Source: a virus. From it: a stretch of DNA of 64,000 bases. The notes beneath the pieces were generated by a model. It had not been told where the DNA came from, did not search any database, and saw only the letters and a list, made by a program, of their open reading frames with translations. This document shows, in pieces, positions 42,814 through 51,270 of the stretch. The first letter of the stretch is position 1, and each line of letters begins with the position of its first letter. Position numbers and translations under genes: made by a program. The stretch spans positions 126,001 through 190,000 of the IMG/VR virus record IMGVR_UViG_3300031999_000001. One strand, written 5' to 3'.

Positions 42814-44018
42814 GTGAAGAACTATTAAATAATGAAGCACAAAAAGCTGAATTAGAAAAAATTGAAAAGATTAAAATATCTTTAGATAAACTTGTAAATA
42901 AGAAATCAAAATTCTTATTCTGTATGCCAGAATCTCAAAGTCCTGTTGCAAGTATATATGAAATTTATTTTCATGCAACAATTGTAAAAAATATGGGTTA
43001 TGATGTTTTTATTTTAGTTGAAAAGGGCGACTATGTTGTACCAACTTGGATTGAAAAAGAACTTACAAATCATAAATTTATTTCAATGAGTGATCCAAAA
43101 TTAACGGTAGGTCCTGAAGACATTATGATTATTCCTGAAATATATTCAAATGTAATGGAACAAACAAAAAATTTACCTTGTGTTAGAATTGGCTTACTTC
43201 AATCTGTTGATTACATGATAAATGCTTTAATTCCGGGAACTGATTGGAAATCTTTTGGTATTAATGATATAATTACAACATCATTAACACTTAAAGAATG
43301 GATTGAAACATTTTATGGTAAAAATAAATTTAATATTAAAACATATAATGTGGGCATTCCCGAATATTTTGAAAAATCAAAAATACCACAAAAACCAATA
43401 GTGTCTATTATTGGTAGAAATGCTAACGAAATTTCAAAACTCGTAAAATTATTTTTTAACAGATTTCCACAATATAGTTGGATAACATTTGACCCTATGC
43501 TTACTAAAAGTAAACCACCACAAGCAATGAGAAGGGTTGATTTTGCAAAAAGATTACAAGGTAATTTTGCTGCAGTTTGGATTGACAGAATAGCATCATT
43601 TGGCACTTTTCCTCTTGAGTGTATGAAATCAGGTGTTGTTCCAATTTCTTTAAAACCCGATATTATACCAGAATATATACTTGAAAGAGATGAAAACGGC
43701 ACTGTTATTAAAATTATTGAAAATGCTGGTGTTTGGGCAAATAATTTTTATGATCTACCAATACTCATTGGTGAAATAATAATTAAATTTTTAGACGATA
43801 ATATTATTCCTGAATTATATGAATCAATGGAAAAAATTGCATCTAAATATACACAGGAAATATCTGAAAATAAATTAACTGAAATTTATCAGGAATTTAT
43901 TACTGAAAGAATTAATTTATTTCAAAGTGTGCTTCAATCTACACAATTATCTCTAAGCACACCAATACCAACTGAACCCCAACAACAAATTAATTTTACA
44001 GAACCACCAGTTGCATAA
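42810..44018 (+). CDS. GT-B-type glycosyltransferase-like protein
   Basis: A 402-residue protein of GT-B length. KFLFCMPESQSPVASIYEIY and an Asp/Gly-poor N-terminal domain are followed by a middle IVSIIGRNANEISKLVKLFF and a later SFGTFPLECMKSGVVPISLK, the latter resembling the donor-binding E-x7-E region of GT4 enzymes. It probably transfers a sugar; two glycan genes on the opposite strand from the main island suggest a second glycosylation locus. Confidence 0.68.
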   Translation: MSEELLNNEAQKAELEKIEKIKISLDKLVNKKSKFLFCMPESQSPVASIYEIYFHATIVKNMGYDVFILVEKGDYVVPTWIEKELTNHKFISMSDPKLTVGPEDIMIIPEIYSNVMEQTKNLPCVRIGLLQSVDYMINALIPGTDWKSFGINDIITTSLTLKEWIETFYGKNKFNIKTYNVGIPEYFEKSKIPQKPIVSIIGRNANEISKLVKLFFNRFPQYSWITFDPMLTKSKPPQAMRRVDFAKRLQGNFAAVWIDRIASFGTFPLECMKSGVVPISLKPDIIPEYILERDENGTVIKIIENAGVWANNFYDLPILIGEIIIKFLDDNIIPELYESMEKIASKYTQEISENKLTEIYQEFITERINLFQSVLQSTQLSLSTPIPTEPQQQINFTEPPVA

Positions 44019-44050
44019 TAAAAATAAGTTTAAAATAAAAAAATATAAAA

Positions 44051-44863
44051 ATGAATATTTCAATAATAATTCCAATAATTGAGTGTGACGATAAAGTTAC
44101 GCCTTTATTAACAAAAGCAGTAGAATCAATAGTAAAACAAGAAAATGTCGATTCGTTACCAACAATTTATATTGTATTTCCAAATGTAATTGAAGCCAGT
44201 GTTGTTGGATTTAGAGATTCAATGATACGTCTATATCAAGATAAATTAAGTTTTGTTTTAATTAAAAATGATAACAAAACAGATTATCAATCACAAGTTA
44301 ATTTGGGTGTTGATACAATAACTACCGATTATTTCTCAGTACTTGAATTTGATGATGAATATAGTACAACATATTTTAGAAATGCTCTTAAATATGTTGA
44401 AACATATCCAGAAATTGATGTATTTCTGATAATGATGATTGAGGTTAATGATAAAAATGAAGGAATTAAACTAACAAACGAAATCATTTGGTCACAACAA
44501 TTTGTTGGCGAAAATGGTGAAATGGGTTATTTAAATACATCAGCATTAAAACAATACACAGATTTTAAATTGTCAGGTGCAATTATTAAAAAATCAGAAT
44601 TCATAAATCTTGGTAGATATAAATCAAATATTAAATTGACTTTTATGTATGAGTTTTTGCTTAGAGCATTAAATAATGCATGTAAGGTATTTTCAATTCC
44701 AAAAATTGGTTATAAACATCTTGTAACCAGAGAAGGAAGTTTATTTGATATATATCAAAAAACAATGCCAATTGATGAAAGGAAATTTTGGTTTGAAATT
44801 GCAACAAAAGAAGCAAATTTTCCAACCGACAGAGTAATTGATATATCAATATTACAAAAATAA
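44051..44863 (+). CDS. GT2-like glycosyltransferase
   Basis: A 270-residue GT-A fold protein beginning MNISIIIPIIECDDKVTPLL, with DYQSQVNLGVDTITTDYFSV and LEFDDEYSTTYFRNAL (about 97-112) as the metal-binding site. The C-terminal part has KLSGAIIKKSEFINLG. It follows the GT-B gene after 32 nt and probably acts in the same pathway. Confidence 0.7.
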   Translation: MNISIIIPIIECDDKVTPLLTKAVESIVKQENVDSLPTIYIVFPNVIEASVVGFRDSMIRLYQDKLSFVLIKNDNKTDYQSQVNLGVDTITTDYFSVLEFDDEYSTTYFRNALKYVETYPEIDVFLIMMIEVNDKNEGIKLTNEIIWSQQFVGENGEMGYLNTSALKQYTDFKLSGAIIKKSEFINLGRYKSNIKLTFMYEFLLRALNNACKVFSIPKIGYKHLVTREGSLFDIYQKTMPIDERKFWFEIATKEANFPTDRVIDISILQK

Positions 44864-44886
44864 TTAATATTTTTTGATTATGAAAA

Positions 44887-45756
44887 ATGAAAGAAAATGA
44901 AGAAAACGAACCCTATTTTGCGGAAAGGGAAGAACAAGCAGTTATAAATTACATTAATTCAAATTCTTTAGAAGAAAAAAATAGAATTTATAATGAAATT
45001 TTAATTGAACCTTTTCGAAAAATGATACAATCAATATTAAGACGATATCCAATACATATTGGAAATTATAATATTCAAGAAGTAGAATCTAATGCTCTTA
45101 CTCATTTAATTGAACATATGGTTAAATATAGACCATTTATTATTGAATATAATAAAAATGATACTCCAAAATGGATTAAATCAAATATTTATAAGTATTT
45201 TCATATTGAAGAAGCTAATGAAAAATTAAAATCTTTAATTGAAGAAGGTAATAATAATTATAATTATAGAATATTTAATTCCAAATCATTCAGTTATTGT
45301 CAAACAATAATTCGAAATCATTATAAAGATCATAGTAAAAAAAGTTATACTGAAAAAAAAATTAATTTATCTTTTGATGATTATGTTGATGAAATTAATG
45401 AAAATATTGAATATTCATATGAAATTGAAATGGAAACCCAACATCAATTTGAACAATTAATTAATACTGTTGTTGAAAAAATTGAAGATAAAATTGATAA
45501 TGACCTCATAATGAAGAAAAATGAGATTATTGTTGGTGATGCAATTGTAAATGTTTTAAAAAATTGGCATGTATTATTTATGGAAGAGAGTCCTAAAGGC
45601 AAATATAATAAAAGAGTGACTAATAAATTTGCAAAAAATAAAATTTTACTTTTTTTGAAAGAACAAACAGGATTATCAACAAAAGAAATACGAATTGCAA
45701 TAAAACCATTTAAAGAAATATATTTTATTGAAAAAATTGATTATCTTGATGAATAA
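44887..45756 (+). CDS. Probable phage sigma factor (gp55/sigma70 region 2-like)
   Basis: A 289-residue helical protein. The N-terminal half carries EPFRKMIQSILRRYPIHIGN, then YNIQEVESNALTHLIEHMVK and RPFIIEYN, in the order of sigma region 2.1-2.2 (core-binding helices). SFSYCQTIIRNHYKDHSKKS then resembles region 2.3-2.4 helices, and TKEIRIAIKPFKEI may be a small DNA-binding end. T4 gp55 (185 residues) directs late transcription from TATAAATA promoters. The dispersed AT-rich motif before late genes in this window supports the call, which still rests on pattern similarity. Confidence 0.6.
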   Translation: MKENEENEPYFAEREEQAVINYINSNSLEEKNRIYNEILIEPFRKMIQSILRRYPIHIGNYNIQEVESNALTHLIEHMVKYRPFIIEYNKNDTPKWIKSNIYKYFHIEEANEKLKSLIEEGNNNYNYRIFNSKSFSYCQTIIRNHYKDHSKKSYTEKKINLSFDDYVDEINENIEYSYEIEMETQHQFEQLINTVVEKIEDKIDNDLIMKKNEIIVGDAIVNVLKNWHVLFMEESPKGKYNKRVTNKFAKNKILLFLKEQTGLSTKEIRIAIKPFKEIYFIEKIDYLDE

Positions 45757-46243
45757 AGTATATCAAACTATTGTAGATAGAAGACATGGCAATTGCACAC
45801 AAGCTGCAATTGCAAGTTTATTTGAATTACCACTTGAAGCCGTACCTAATTTTAATTCATTTGGACAGAAATGGTTTGAAGTATTCTATAAATTTATTCG
45901 TGAGCAAGGATATGAATATGATGGTTGCCTTTATAATTATAATCAATGGCGTATAATTAACAAAAGAGAGGGCAAACCAATGGCTAAACTAAGAAATAGA
46001 TTACATAAAATAAAGAATATGTATGGTGTTAAAGATTATTTTTATGCCAGTGTTTATTCTCCAAAATATTATGACTCAAATGATAAACCACCAGTAACAC
46101 ATGCAGTTATTATTGATAAAAATTTTAATATTGTACATGATGTTAATCCCGAAAATATTAATATTATTAATTATCCAGAAGCAAAAGGGTTAAAATATAA
46201 TGGAATTCTGGATATTTATATGATAAATCCTATTTCCAAATAA
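45749..46243 (+). CDS. Cysteine-peptidase-like protein (C39-like fold)
   Basis: A 164-residue protein from ATG 45749 (MNKVYQTIVDRRHGNCTQAA); the longer TTG start at 45728 is disfavoured. Cys16 in GNCTQAAIASLF is followed by THAVIID (His about 118) and VHDVNP (Asp about 131), the Cys-His-Asp order of papain-like/C39 peptidases. Phages often carry such uncharacterised proteins. It overlaps the sigma-like gene by 8 nt. Activity is not proven. Confidence 0.6.
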   Translation: MNKVYQTIVDRRHGNCTQAAIASLFELPLEAVPNFNSFGQKWFEVFYKFIREQGYEYDGCLYNYNQWRIINKREGKPMAKLRNRLHKIKNMYGVKDYFYASVYSPKYYDSNDKPPVTHAVIIDKNFNIVHDVNPENINIINYPEAKGLKYNGILDIYMINPISK

Positions 46244-46245
46244 CA

Positions 46246-46257
46246 CGTATTTATATG
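46246..46257 (+). promoter_or_regulatory. CGTATTTATATG motif before tail operon
   Basis: The plus strand reads CGTATTTATATG just after the stop of the previous gene and about 80 nt upstream of the start at 46336. It is oriented toward the baseplate genes, like the other copies. Confidence 0.5.
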
Positions 46258-46335
46258 TACTAAAACTATAAAATGAAATTAAGTCGTGTATTAGTAAAAT
46301 TATAAATAATAGAAAAAGAATTAAAATTTATTAAG

Positions 46336-46716
46336 ATGTGCCCCCGTCCAACCAGAAAAAAACTAAAATTTGATGAAGATAGTGTAAATAAATTACTTCA
46401 GGAAATTTATGATGAATCATGTAATGTTAAAGCAAAAATCATTCGCCTATTTACAAAATGGGAATTAAAAGTAAAAGAAGGCGGTGAAATTGCTGCAATT
46501 GGTGATCAGATTGTTAAACTTATTGCTGCAGAAGCAAAAAATCAAGATCAAAAAATTATGCTTCTTAAATATTTAAAGGAAGTTGTATTTGAAAAGAAAA
46601 CAAATCCTGATGATACCCCAGAAGAAAGCGGTAATGTAACAACCGAAAGAAGAAATCAATTATTACATATGGTTCAAGAAGAAATTGATAAAAAAGAAAG
46701 GAATAAAAAAGAATAA
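46336..46716 (+). CDS. Unknown helical protein
   Basis: A 126-residue, mostly helical protein (MCPRPTRKKLKFDEDSVNKL...) with a charged tail ending QEEIDKKERNKKE. Its last base overlaps the first of the next gene (TAATG). No family is recognised; a chaperone or small structural role in the following tail genes is possible. Confidence 0.6.
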   Translation: MCPRPTRKKLKFDEDSVNKLLQEIYDESCNVKAKIIRLFTKWELKVKEGGEIAAIGDQIVKLIAAEAKNQDQKIMLLKYLKEVVFEKKTNPDDTPEESGNVTTERRNQLLHMVQEEIDKKERNKKE

Positions 46717-48017
46717 TGAGTTTAAGTGATGATAAAAAAAATATATTTACTACTATTGGTGCATATACTTCTTTAAAACAAGAAAGGAATTTGCCCGATA
46801 CGACCAATTTATTTTCATCAATTAATAATAAAAAAGATGTTGTACCCTTTTTACTTGATATTCTTAAAACTGTTGTTGGTACTGATGCCTTAAAACAACT
46901 TACTGGTCAATTATTTACTGATTTTATTGATAATGTTGAACCAAAAATAAAAGCAGCATTAAACAAACAAATGATTCAATATAACGCAGGTGATGAACTT
47001 CCAACATGCTTTATAACAGGAATTTTAGTACCAGTAAAAGATATTGATATATTTGGTAAATTAAAAACAAATCCAAATTCGGCAGAAGGTAGTTTATTAT
47101 ATGGTTCAACAATTAATTTTGATAAGATTGCTTATCAGGCAATTTTAAATGCTGGAACAGATACTTCATATTATAATTTATATATTAATTATAATGAAGC
47201 AACAGATAGTTTCATTTTTAAACCAAAACTTGATATTGTACCAAATCCAACAATTGGAGAATGGCTTGGAAATTTCATTAACGATACTGTTATTATTAAT
47301 AAAAAAGAATTTTTAAGCAACGTAATGAATGCTATTTATGGTAGTATTACAACAAATCAAAATAAAACTGTTGAACAAATATATAATGAATTACAAATAA
47401 GCAAATTAATTGAACAATTAATTGATGATAATGATAGTTTTGAAATAACACAAAATGAATTTGATGCATTACTACAACAAGCACAAGCATTGATTAATGG
47501 TGTTATTTACTATGATATGGGGTGTGGTGTTATTGGAGCTACGTTACCATTAAGTGGTATGACTAAATTAATTTCAGAAATATCTGGTTCAACAGATTCT
47601 TTTGTTGTTGGAAATGCTATTGAAGCAACAATTAATGAAAGTACTGCTGATGTGCAAGAAACTGCAGCAGAAAATAAACAAACAATAAAAGACGGATTTT
47701 TTCAGAGACTAATAAAAATAATTCAACAAATGTTGGCACAACTAATGACAACATCACCACAAATTCGAGCACTTCTTGCAATAATAAGTGCTTTTGAAAA
47801 TAATGGCATTGTTCAAATTGGAAATCCAAAAGATGATCTGAAAAAATTTAAAATATTTTTAAAATGTATAATAAAAGAAGCAACAAAAATGATAAATGAA
47901 TTTATTTTTAATCTTGTGATTACATTTTTGGTTGCATTGCTTGCACCAATAATAAAAAAAATAATCAGAGAAAAAATTAATCAATACACAGATATTATTA
48001 AGAGTTTAATTATTTAA
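46716..48017 (+). CDS. Probable baseplate/tail structural protein with hydrophobic C-terminus
   Basis: A 433-residue protein. The N-terminal two thirds mix helices and strands (GSLLYGSTINFDKIAYQAIL). At about 395-415 a strongly hydrophobic stretch (NEFIFNLVITFLVALLAPII) could cross or insert in a membrane; it is followed by a basic helix. It is translationally coupled to the gene before and precedes small baseplate genes and the gp5-like hub gene, so a baseplate wedge or cell-puncturing role is likely. Confidence 0.6.
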   Translation: MSLSDDKKNIFTTIGAYTSLKQERNLPDTTNLFSSINNKKDVVPFLLDILKTVVGTDALKQLTGQLFTDFIDNVEPKIKAALNKQMIQYNAGDELPTCFITGILVPVKDIDIFGKLKTNPNSAEGSLLYGSTINFDKIAYQAILNAGTDTSYYNLYINYNEATDSFIFKPKLDIVPNPTIGEWLGNFINDTVIINKKEFLSNVMNAIYGSITTNQNKTVEQIYNELQISKLIEQLIDDNDSFEITQNEFDALLQQAQALINGVIYYDMGCGVIGATLPLSGMTKLISEISGSTDSFVVGNAIEATINESTADVQETAAENKQTIKDGFFQRLIKIIQQMLAQLMTTSPQIRALLAIISAFENNGIVQIGNPKDDLKKFKIFLKCIIKEATKMINEFIFNLVITFLVALLAPIIKKIIREKINQYTDIIKSLII

Positions 48018-48021
48018 AATC

Positions 48022-48219
48022 ATGATAGTAGATCAAAAATTAAATAAACAATTTGTGGGTATTTATCTTATTGATGGGGATATTGATGGTACACAACTTG
48101 CAACAACAATTAAACCAAATTGGTTCAGAATATTGATAACCAAATGGTTTTTGGGTTGGAAATGGATAAGTATAAAAAAATTAAAAATTGAACAAGAAAC
48201 ACAAAAATTAAAAAAATAA
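48022..48219 (+). CDS. Unknown small protein
   Basis: A 65-residue protein (MIVDQKLNKQFVGIYLIDGD) with Trp-rich NWFRILITKWFLGWKWISIK and a basic helical end. It lies 4 nt after the previous stop and 1 nt before the next start in a tightly packed tail operon. No family recognised. Confidence 0.55.
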   Translation: MIVDQKLNKQFVGIYLIDGDIDGTQLATTIKPNWFRILITKWFLGWKWISIKKLKIEQETQKLKK

Positions 48220-48220
48220 A

Positions 48221-48628
48221 ATGGCTATTGATTTTAATAATATTGATGCTATTGTTGCTGGATTTAATAAAATATTAAAACTCTCTACAATTGGTGGTCC
48301 ACCACCAGTTCCAGTACCACTCATATTAGTTGGTGTAATGAAACGACCCGGATTATCACCAATAAAGATTGCTTCACGTATTATTGCCAGAAAAAGTGAA
48401 GCAGGATTACCCGTTGGTACATTACCATCAGGTGGTGTTTCCCCTGATGAAATTATGGAAAGAATTAGAATTGAAGAAATTGTAAAAGCACTTCAACAAG
48501 ATGCTGTAATTACAGTTGCAATTCCACCCGGAATTACAATAACTGCAGCAGGTATTTCACCAACAGGACCTGTTTCGGTGTTTGGTTCAACAATATATTA
48601 TGCTAAAGGATATGGAGTTATACAATAA
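48221..48628 (+). CDS. Probable small tail/baseplate protein
   Basis: A 135-residue protein with a proline-rich hydrophobic stretch (GGPPPVPVPLILVG) near 26-39, a helical middle (SPDEIMERIRIEEIVKALQQ) and a Gly/Pro beta-like C-terminus (VAIPPGITITAAGISPTGPV). It overlaps the next gene by 1 nt and is two genes before the hub gene. No family recognised; membership of the baseplate is inferred from context. Confidence 0.58.
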   Translation: MAIDFNNIDAIVAGFNKILKLSTIGGPPPVPVPLILVGVMKRPGLSPIKIASRIIARKSEAGLPVGTLPSGGVSPDEIMERIRIEEIVKALQQDAVITVAIPPGITITAAGISPTGPVSVFGSTIYYAKGYGVIQ

Positions 48629-48834
48629 TGGAAGATTTATCAAAATATACACCAACAGAATTGTTAAAATTAATTAATGATGTTAAAATAAAACATGAGA
48701 TATTAAGACAAGAAATTATTAATCATACTCTTGAAGTCGATGAACTTGAAAGAATAATTAATGAAAAATTAGAAATTTTAACCGAATTCGAAAAAAATTA
48801 TGTTGTATTAATTGAAGAAATGAATAAGAAATAA
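48628..48834 (+). CDS. Coiled-coil small protein
   Basis: A 68-residue protein rich in Leu, Ile, Glu and Lys with heptad spacing through most of its length (IKHEILRQEIINHTLEVDEL...). It overlaps the neighbouring genes by 1 nt on both sides. It may be a baseplate assembly or chaperone subunit. Confidence 0.58.
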   Translation: MEDLSKYTPTELLKLINDVKIKHEILRQEIINHTLEVDELERIINEKLEILTEFEKNYVVLIEEMNKK

Positions 48835-49724
48835 TGTCATTTGATAAACCCATATTACATAAAAGTAATCCATATAAACCTGTTGGACAAACAGATATTG
48901 TAACCAGAACAATATATTATGGTGAAGTAACTTCTATTGAAGACCCAACTGATGGTGGAAGAATAAAAACAAGAATTGCTGGATTAGATAATAGAACAGC
49001 AAATATTGACTTACCTTGGTGTTATCCATTAATGCCAAAATTTTTTCATGTTTATCCACAAGTTGGTGAAATGGTTAGAATTTTTATTGAAGATATTAAA
49101 TATCCAGAAAGAAGCAGATTTTGGCTTGGTAGTATTATATCACAACCACATAAAATCGGATTTGATTCAACATATACCGCATTATCAACAACAAATATGA
49201 CACTCATAGTACCAGAACCTGCACCAACAACATTTCCCGATGCAGATGGTATATATCCCTTAAAAACAGATGTGGCAATTATTGGTAAGGTAAATACTGA
49301 TATTATTTTACGTATAAATGAAGTGCATATTAGAGCTGGTAAACATGAAAATGATAATGTTTTAAAATTAAATGTTAAAAATCCTGCAGAAATAAGTCTT
49401 ATTTATGAACAAAAAAAAGAAAGTGATACATATTATACTAATACTATTATAACAAGTGATAAAATTGCTTTAATTTCACATTCGGGAATCCCACAATTTA
49501 AAGCAGTAAGATTAGAATCAAAAGACAGGGAAAGAATATTTAAAGAAGGTCATCCAGTTGCAAGGGGAGATGTTTTGGTTGAAGCATTAAATATTATTCG
49601 TAATGCATTAATTAATCATATTCATGGATATTTAAATCTTCCTGCAGATAAAAATGCAATTATTAATAATTTAGAAAAAATTAATTTTGAGTCAATTTTA
49701 CAAAAAAACATTGTAACAAATTAA
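48834..49724 (+). CDS. Baseplate hub OB-fold protein (T4 gp5 / VgrG-like)
   Basis: A 296-residue protein. Residues about 25-105 contain YYGEVTSIEDPTDGGRIKTR, IAGLDNRTANIDLPWCYPLM and QVGEMVRIFIED, the OB-fold pattern of gp5 and VgrG N-terminal domains (GxVxxxxDPxxxGRhxVR, LPWhxPh, xxGxxVxVhhx). A later section is beta-like. No lysozyme domain is visible, unlike T4 gp5 (575 residues). This would be the central spike base above the puncturing tip. Confidence 0.8.
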   Translation: MSFDKPILHKSNPYKPVGQTDIVTRTIYYGEVTSIEDPTDGGRIKTRIAGLDNRTANIDLPWCYPLMPKFFHVYPQVGEMVRIFIEDIKYPERSRFWLGSIISQPHKIGFDSTYTALSTTNMTLIVPEPAPTTFPDADGIYPLKTDVAIIGKVNTDIILRINEVHIRAGKHENDNVLKLNVKNPAEISLIYEQKKESDTYYTNTIITSDKIALISHSGIPQFKAVRLESKDRERIFKEGHPVARGDVLVEALNIIRNALINHIHGYLNLPADKNAIINNLEKINFESILQKNIVTN

Positions 49725-49746
49725 TATTTATATATCTTTGTTATTA

Positions 49747-50538
49747 ATGGATTCAAAATTATCAATACCCAGCGAATTATTTACAACATTTAATGATATT
49801 ACGTTTTATGATGAACCACATAAATATTTTCTTAATAATAAAGAACTGATTTCAGTAACAACTTTAATACATAAATATCAAGAAGAATTTCAAGAAGATT
49901 ATTGGTCAAACTATAAAAGTGAGCAATTTCATATTAGTCAGAAAGAGATTTTAAGGGCATGGAATTTCATTAACAAGAAAGGGATTATAAAAGGGTCAGC
50001 TATTCACGATTATGCCCAGAATCTCTTTGAAAATAAGAAATTTGAGTATCCGAGTGACATAATAGTTAAAGAATTTGGTTTTGACCCTGTAATTAATGAA
50101 TATAATATTACAAAAAAACATGTTGATAAGTTTTATAATGATGTTCACGGTAAATTAATACCAATTCGAACAGAAATGATTGTTTATGATAAAGAATCAT
50201 TAATTGGTGGAATGCTTGATATATTATTTTATAACATAAAAGCAAAGGAATTTCAGATTTGGGATAATAAAACCAACAAAGATTTTACATTTGAAATGAA
50301 AAGCAGACATTTACTTAATGAATTATATGTGTTAGAAGATTGTGATTTGGAATTATATTCATTACAACTTGGTTTATATAAATATATTATTGAAAAAAAT
50401 ATTTCAATAAAACTTGGTAAATCATATATTATTTGGTTTTCACATAATAATTCAACATATCAAATTATCGAAGCAAAAAATAGATCATATTATGTTGATA
50501 TTATTGTAAAAAACAGAATTAATGAATTACAAACATAA
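49747..50538 (+). CDS. PD-(D/E)XK-type nuclease
   Basis: A 263-residue protein from ATG 49747; the TTG at 49738 would add three residues. IPIRTEMIVYDKESLIGGML is followed by DILFYNIKAKEFQIWDNKTN, the E...GxhD...hxDhKT arrangement of RecB/Cas4-like PD-(D/E)XK nucleases (IGGMLD supplies the first Asp, IWDNKT the D-x-K). It would cut or degrade DNA. It lies at the end of the baseplate block with no obvious link to tail function, so it may serve replication or host DNA breakdown. Confidence 0.75.
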   Translation: MDSKLSIPSELFTTFNDITFYDEPHKYFLNNKELISVTTLIHKYQEEFQEDYWSNYKSEQFHISQKEILRAWNFINKKGIIKGSAIHDYAQNLFENKKFEYPSDIIVKEFGFDPVINEYNITKKHVDKFYNDVHGKLIPIRTEMIVYDKESLIGGMLDILFYNIKAKEFQIWDNKTNKDFTFEMKSRHLLNELYVLEDCDLELYSLQLGLYKYIIEKNISIKLGKSYIIWFSHNNSTYQIIEAKNRSYYVDIIVKNRINELQT

Positions 50539-50584
50539 TATATTTGTCCAAAACAATTTATTTTGACTCCTTTTTTTAATTTGA

Positions 50585-51076
50585 TTACAGGTTCAAAATA
50601 CATCTCCACGGTTGAATTTCTAAAACTATGTTTGTTAATTCATCATTCGTATAATCATTGTCTTGAAAATCAATTGATGTAATCATACATTGTTCCAAAA
50701 ACCATTTTTCAACTTCAATGCCAACCGGGTCTAATGCTTTTAATAAAATGTTTTTAGCATATCCTGCTTTATAACCCATACGACCAGTAAGTGATTCAGC
50801 ATGTAAACGAACCCATTCCATAAGTTGTTGTGATGTTGATGGACCTATCGGGTCAAGAAATGTAATTTGCATTGTATCCCAAACATATCTTCCAGCAACA
50901 TAATTTTGTTCGTTCATAAACATAATCGGAACTGAATTTATTTTTAATGATGGTCTTTTAAATTTTTGAACTTTCCAAACTTCAATGCCTAATTCATCAG
51001 CAAATTCAGCAAAGAATCTATTAACTCTTTTTGGTTCATATTCGAACGGAATCCCACGAATCATTTCCCCTGCCAT
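50585..51076 (-). CDS. Tail tube protein (T4 gp19-like)
   Basis: A 163-residue protein: RVNRFFAEFADELGIEVWKV, a beta-rich core with MFMNEQNYVAGRYVWDTMQI, ITFLDPIGPSTSQQLMEWVR, GRMGYKAGYAKNI and MITSIDFQDNDY. Length and motif order fit gp19-type tube proteins, whose hexamers stack inside the sheath. It follows the sheath gene but has its own promoter motif. Confidence 0.88.
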   Translation of the reverse strand: MAGEMIRGIPFEYEPKRVNRFFAEFADELGIEVWKVQKFKRPSLKINSVPIMFMNEQNYVAGRYVWDTMQITFLDPIGPSTSQQLMEWVRLHAESLTGRMGYKAGYAKNILLKALDPVGIEVEKWFLEQCMITSIDFQDNDYTNDELTNIVLEIQPWRCILNL

Positions 51077-51134
51077 AATATTTATTATTAAATAATGTTA
51101 TTCTTTGTAATATATTATCTTTGTAATATATTTT

Positions 51135-51146
51135 TATATAAATACT
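51135..51146 (-). promoter_or_regulatory. AGTATTTATATA motif before tail tube gene
   Basis: The minus strand reads AGTATTTATATA about 58 nt upstream of the tube gene start. Between motif and start, ATATTACAAAGA is repeated twice (51107-51132). Confidence 0.55.
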
Positions 51147-51220
51147 GTGTATTATAAAAAATATTAATAAAAAGAAACTAATTGATTATTTTACCATAAA
51201 TAATAAATCTGGATATAAAA

Positions 51221-51260
51221 CAAAAAAAAGCCACTAAAAATAAATTTAATGGCTTTTTTA
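51221..51260 (-). terminator. Intrinsic terminator after tail sheath gene
   Basis: On the minus strand GCCATTAAA and TTTTAGTGGC form a stem around a TTTAT-type loop, followed by eight T. It lies directly after the sheath stop at 51271 and before the tube promoter motif, so the two tail genes are separately transcribed. Confidence 0.75.
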
Positions 51261-51270
51261 AAAATTTTAA

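Noticed and set aside
43313-43702. A 129-codon minus-strand ORF opposite the GT-B gene
   Set aside because: It lies wholly inside a co-directional, overlapping gene block on the other strand and has no domain.
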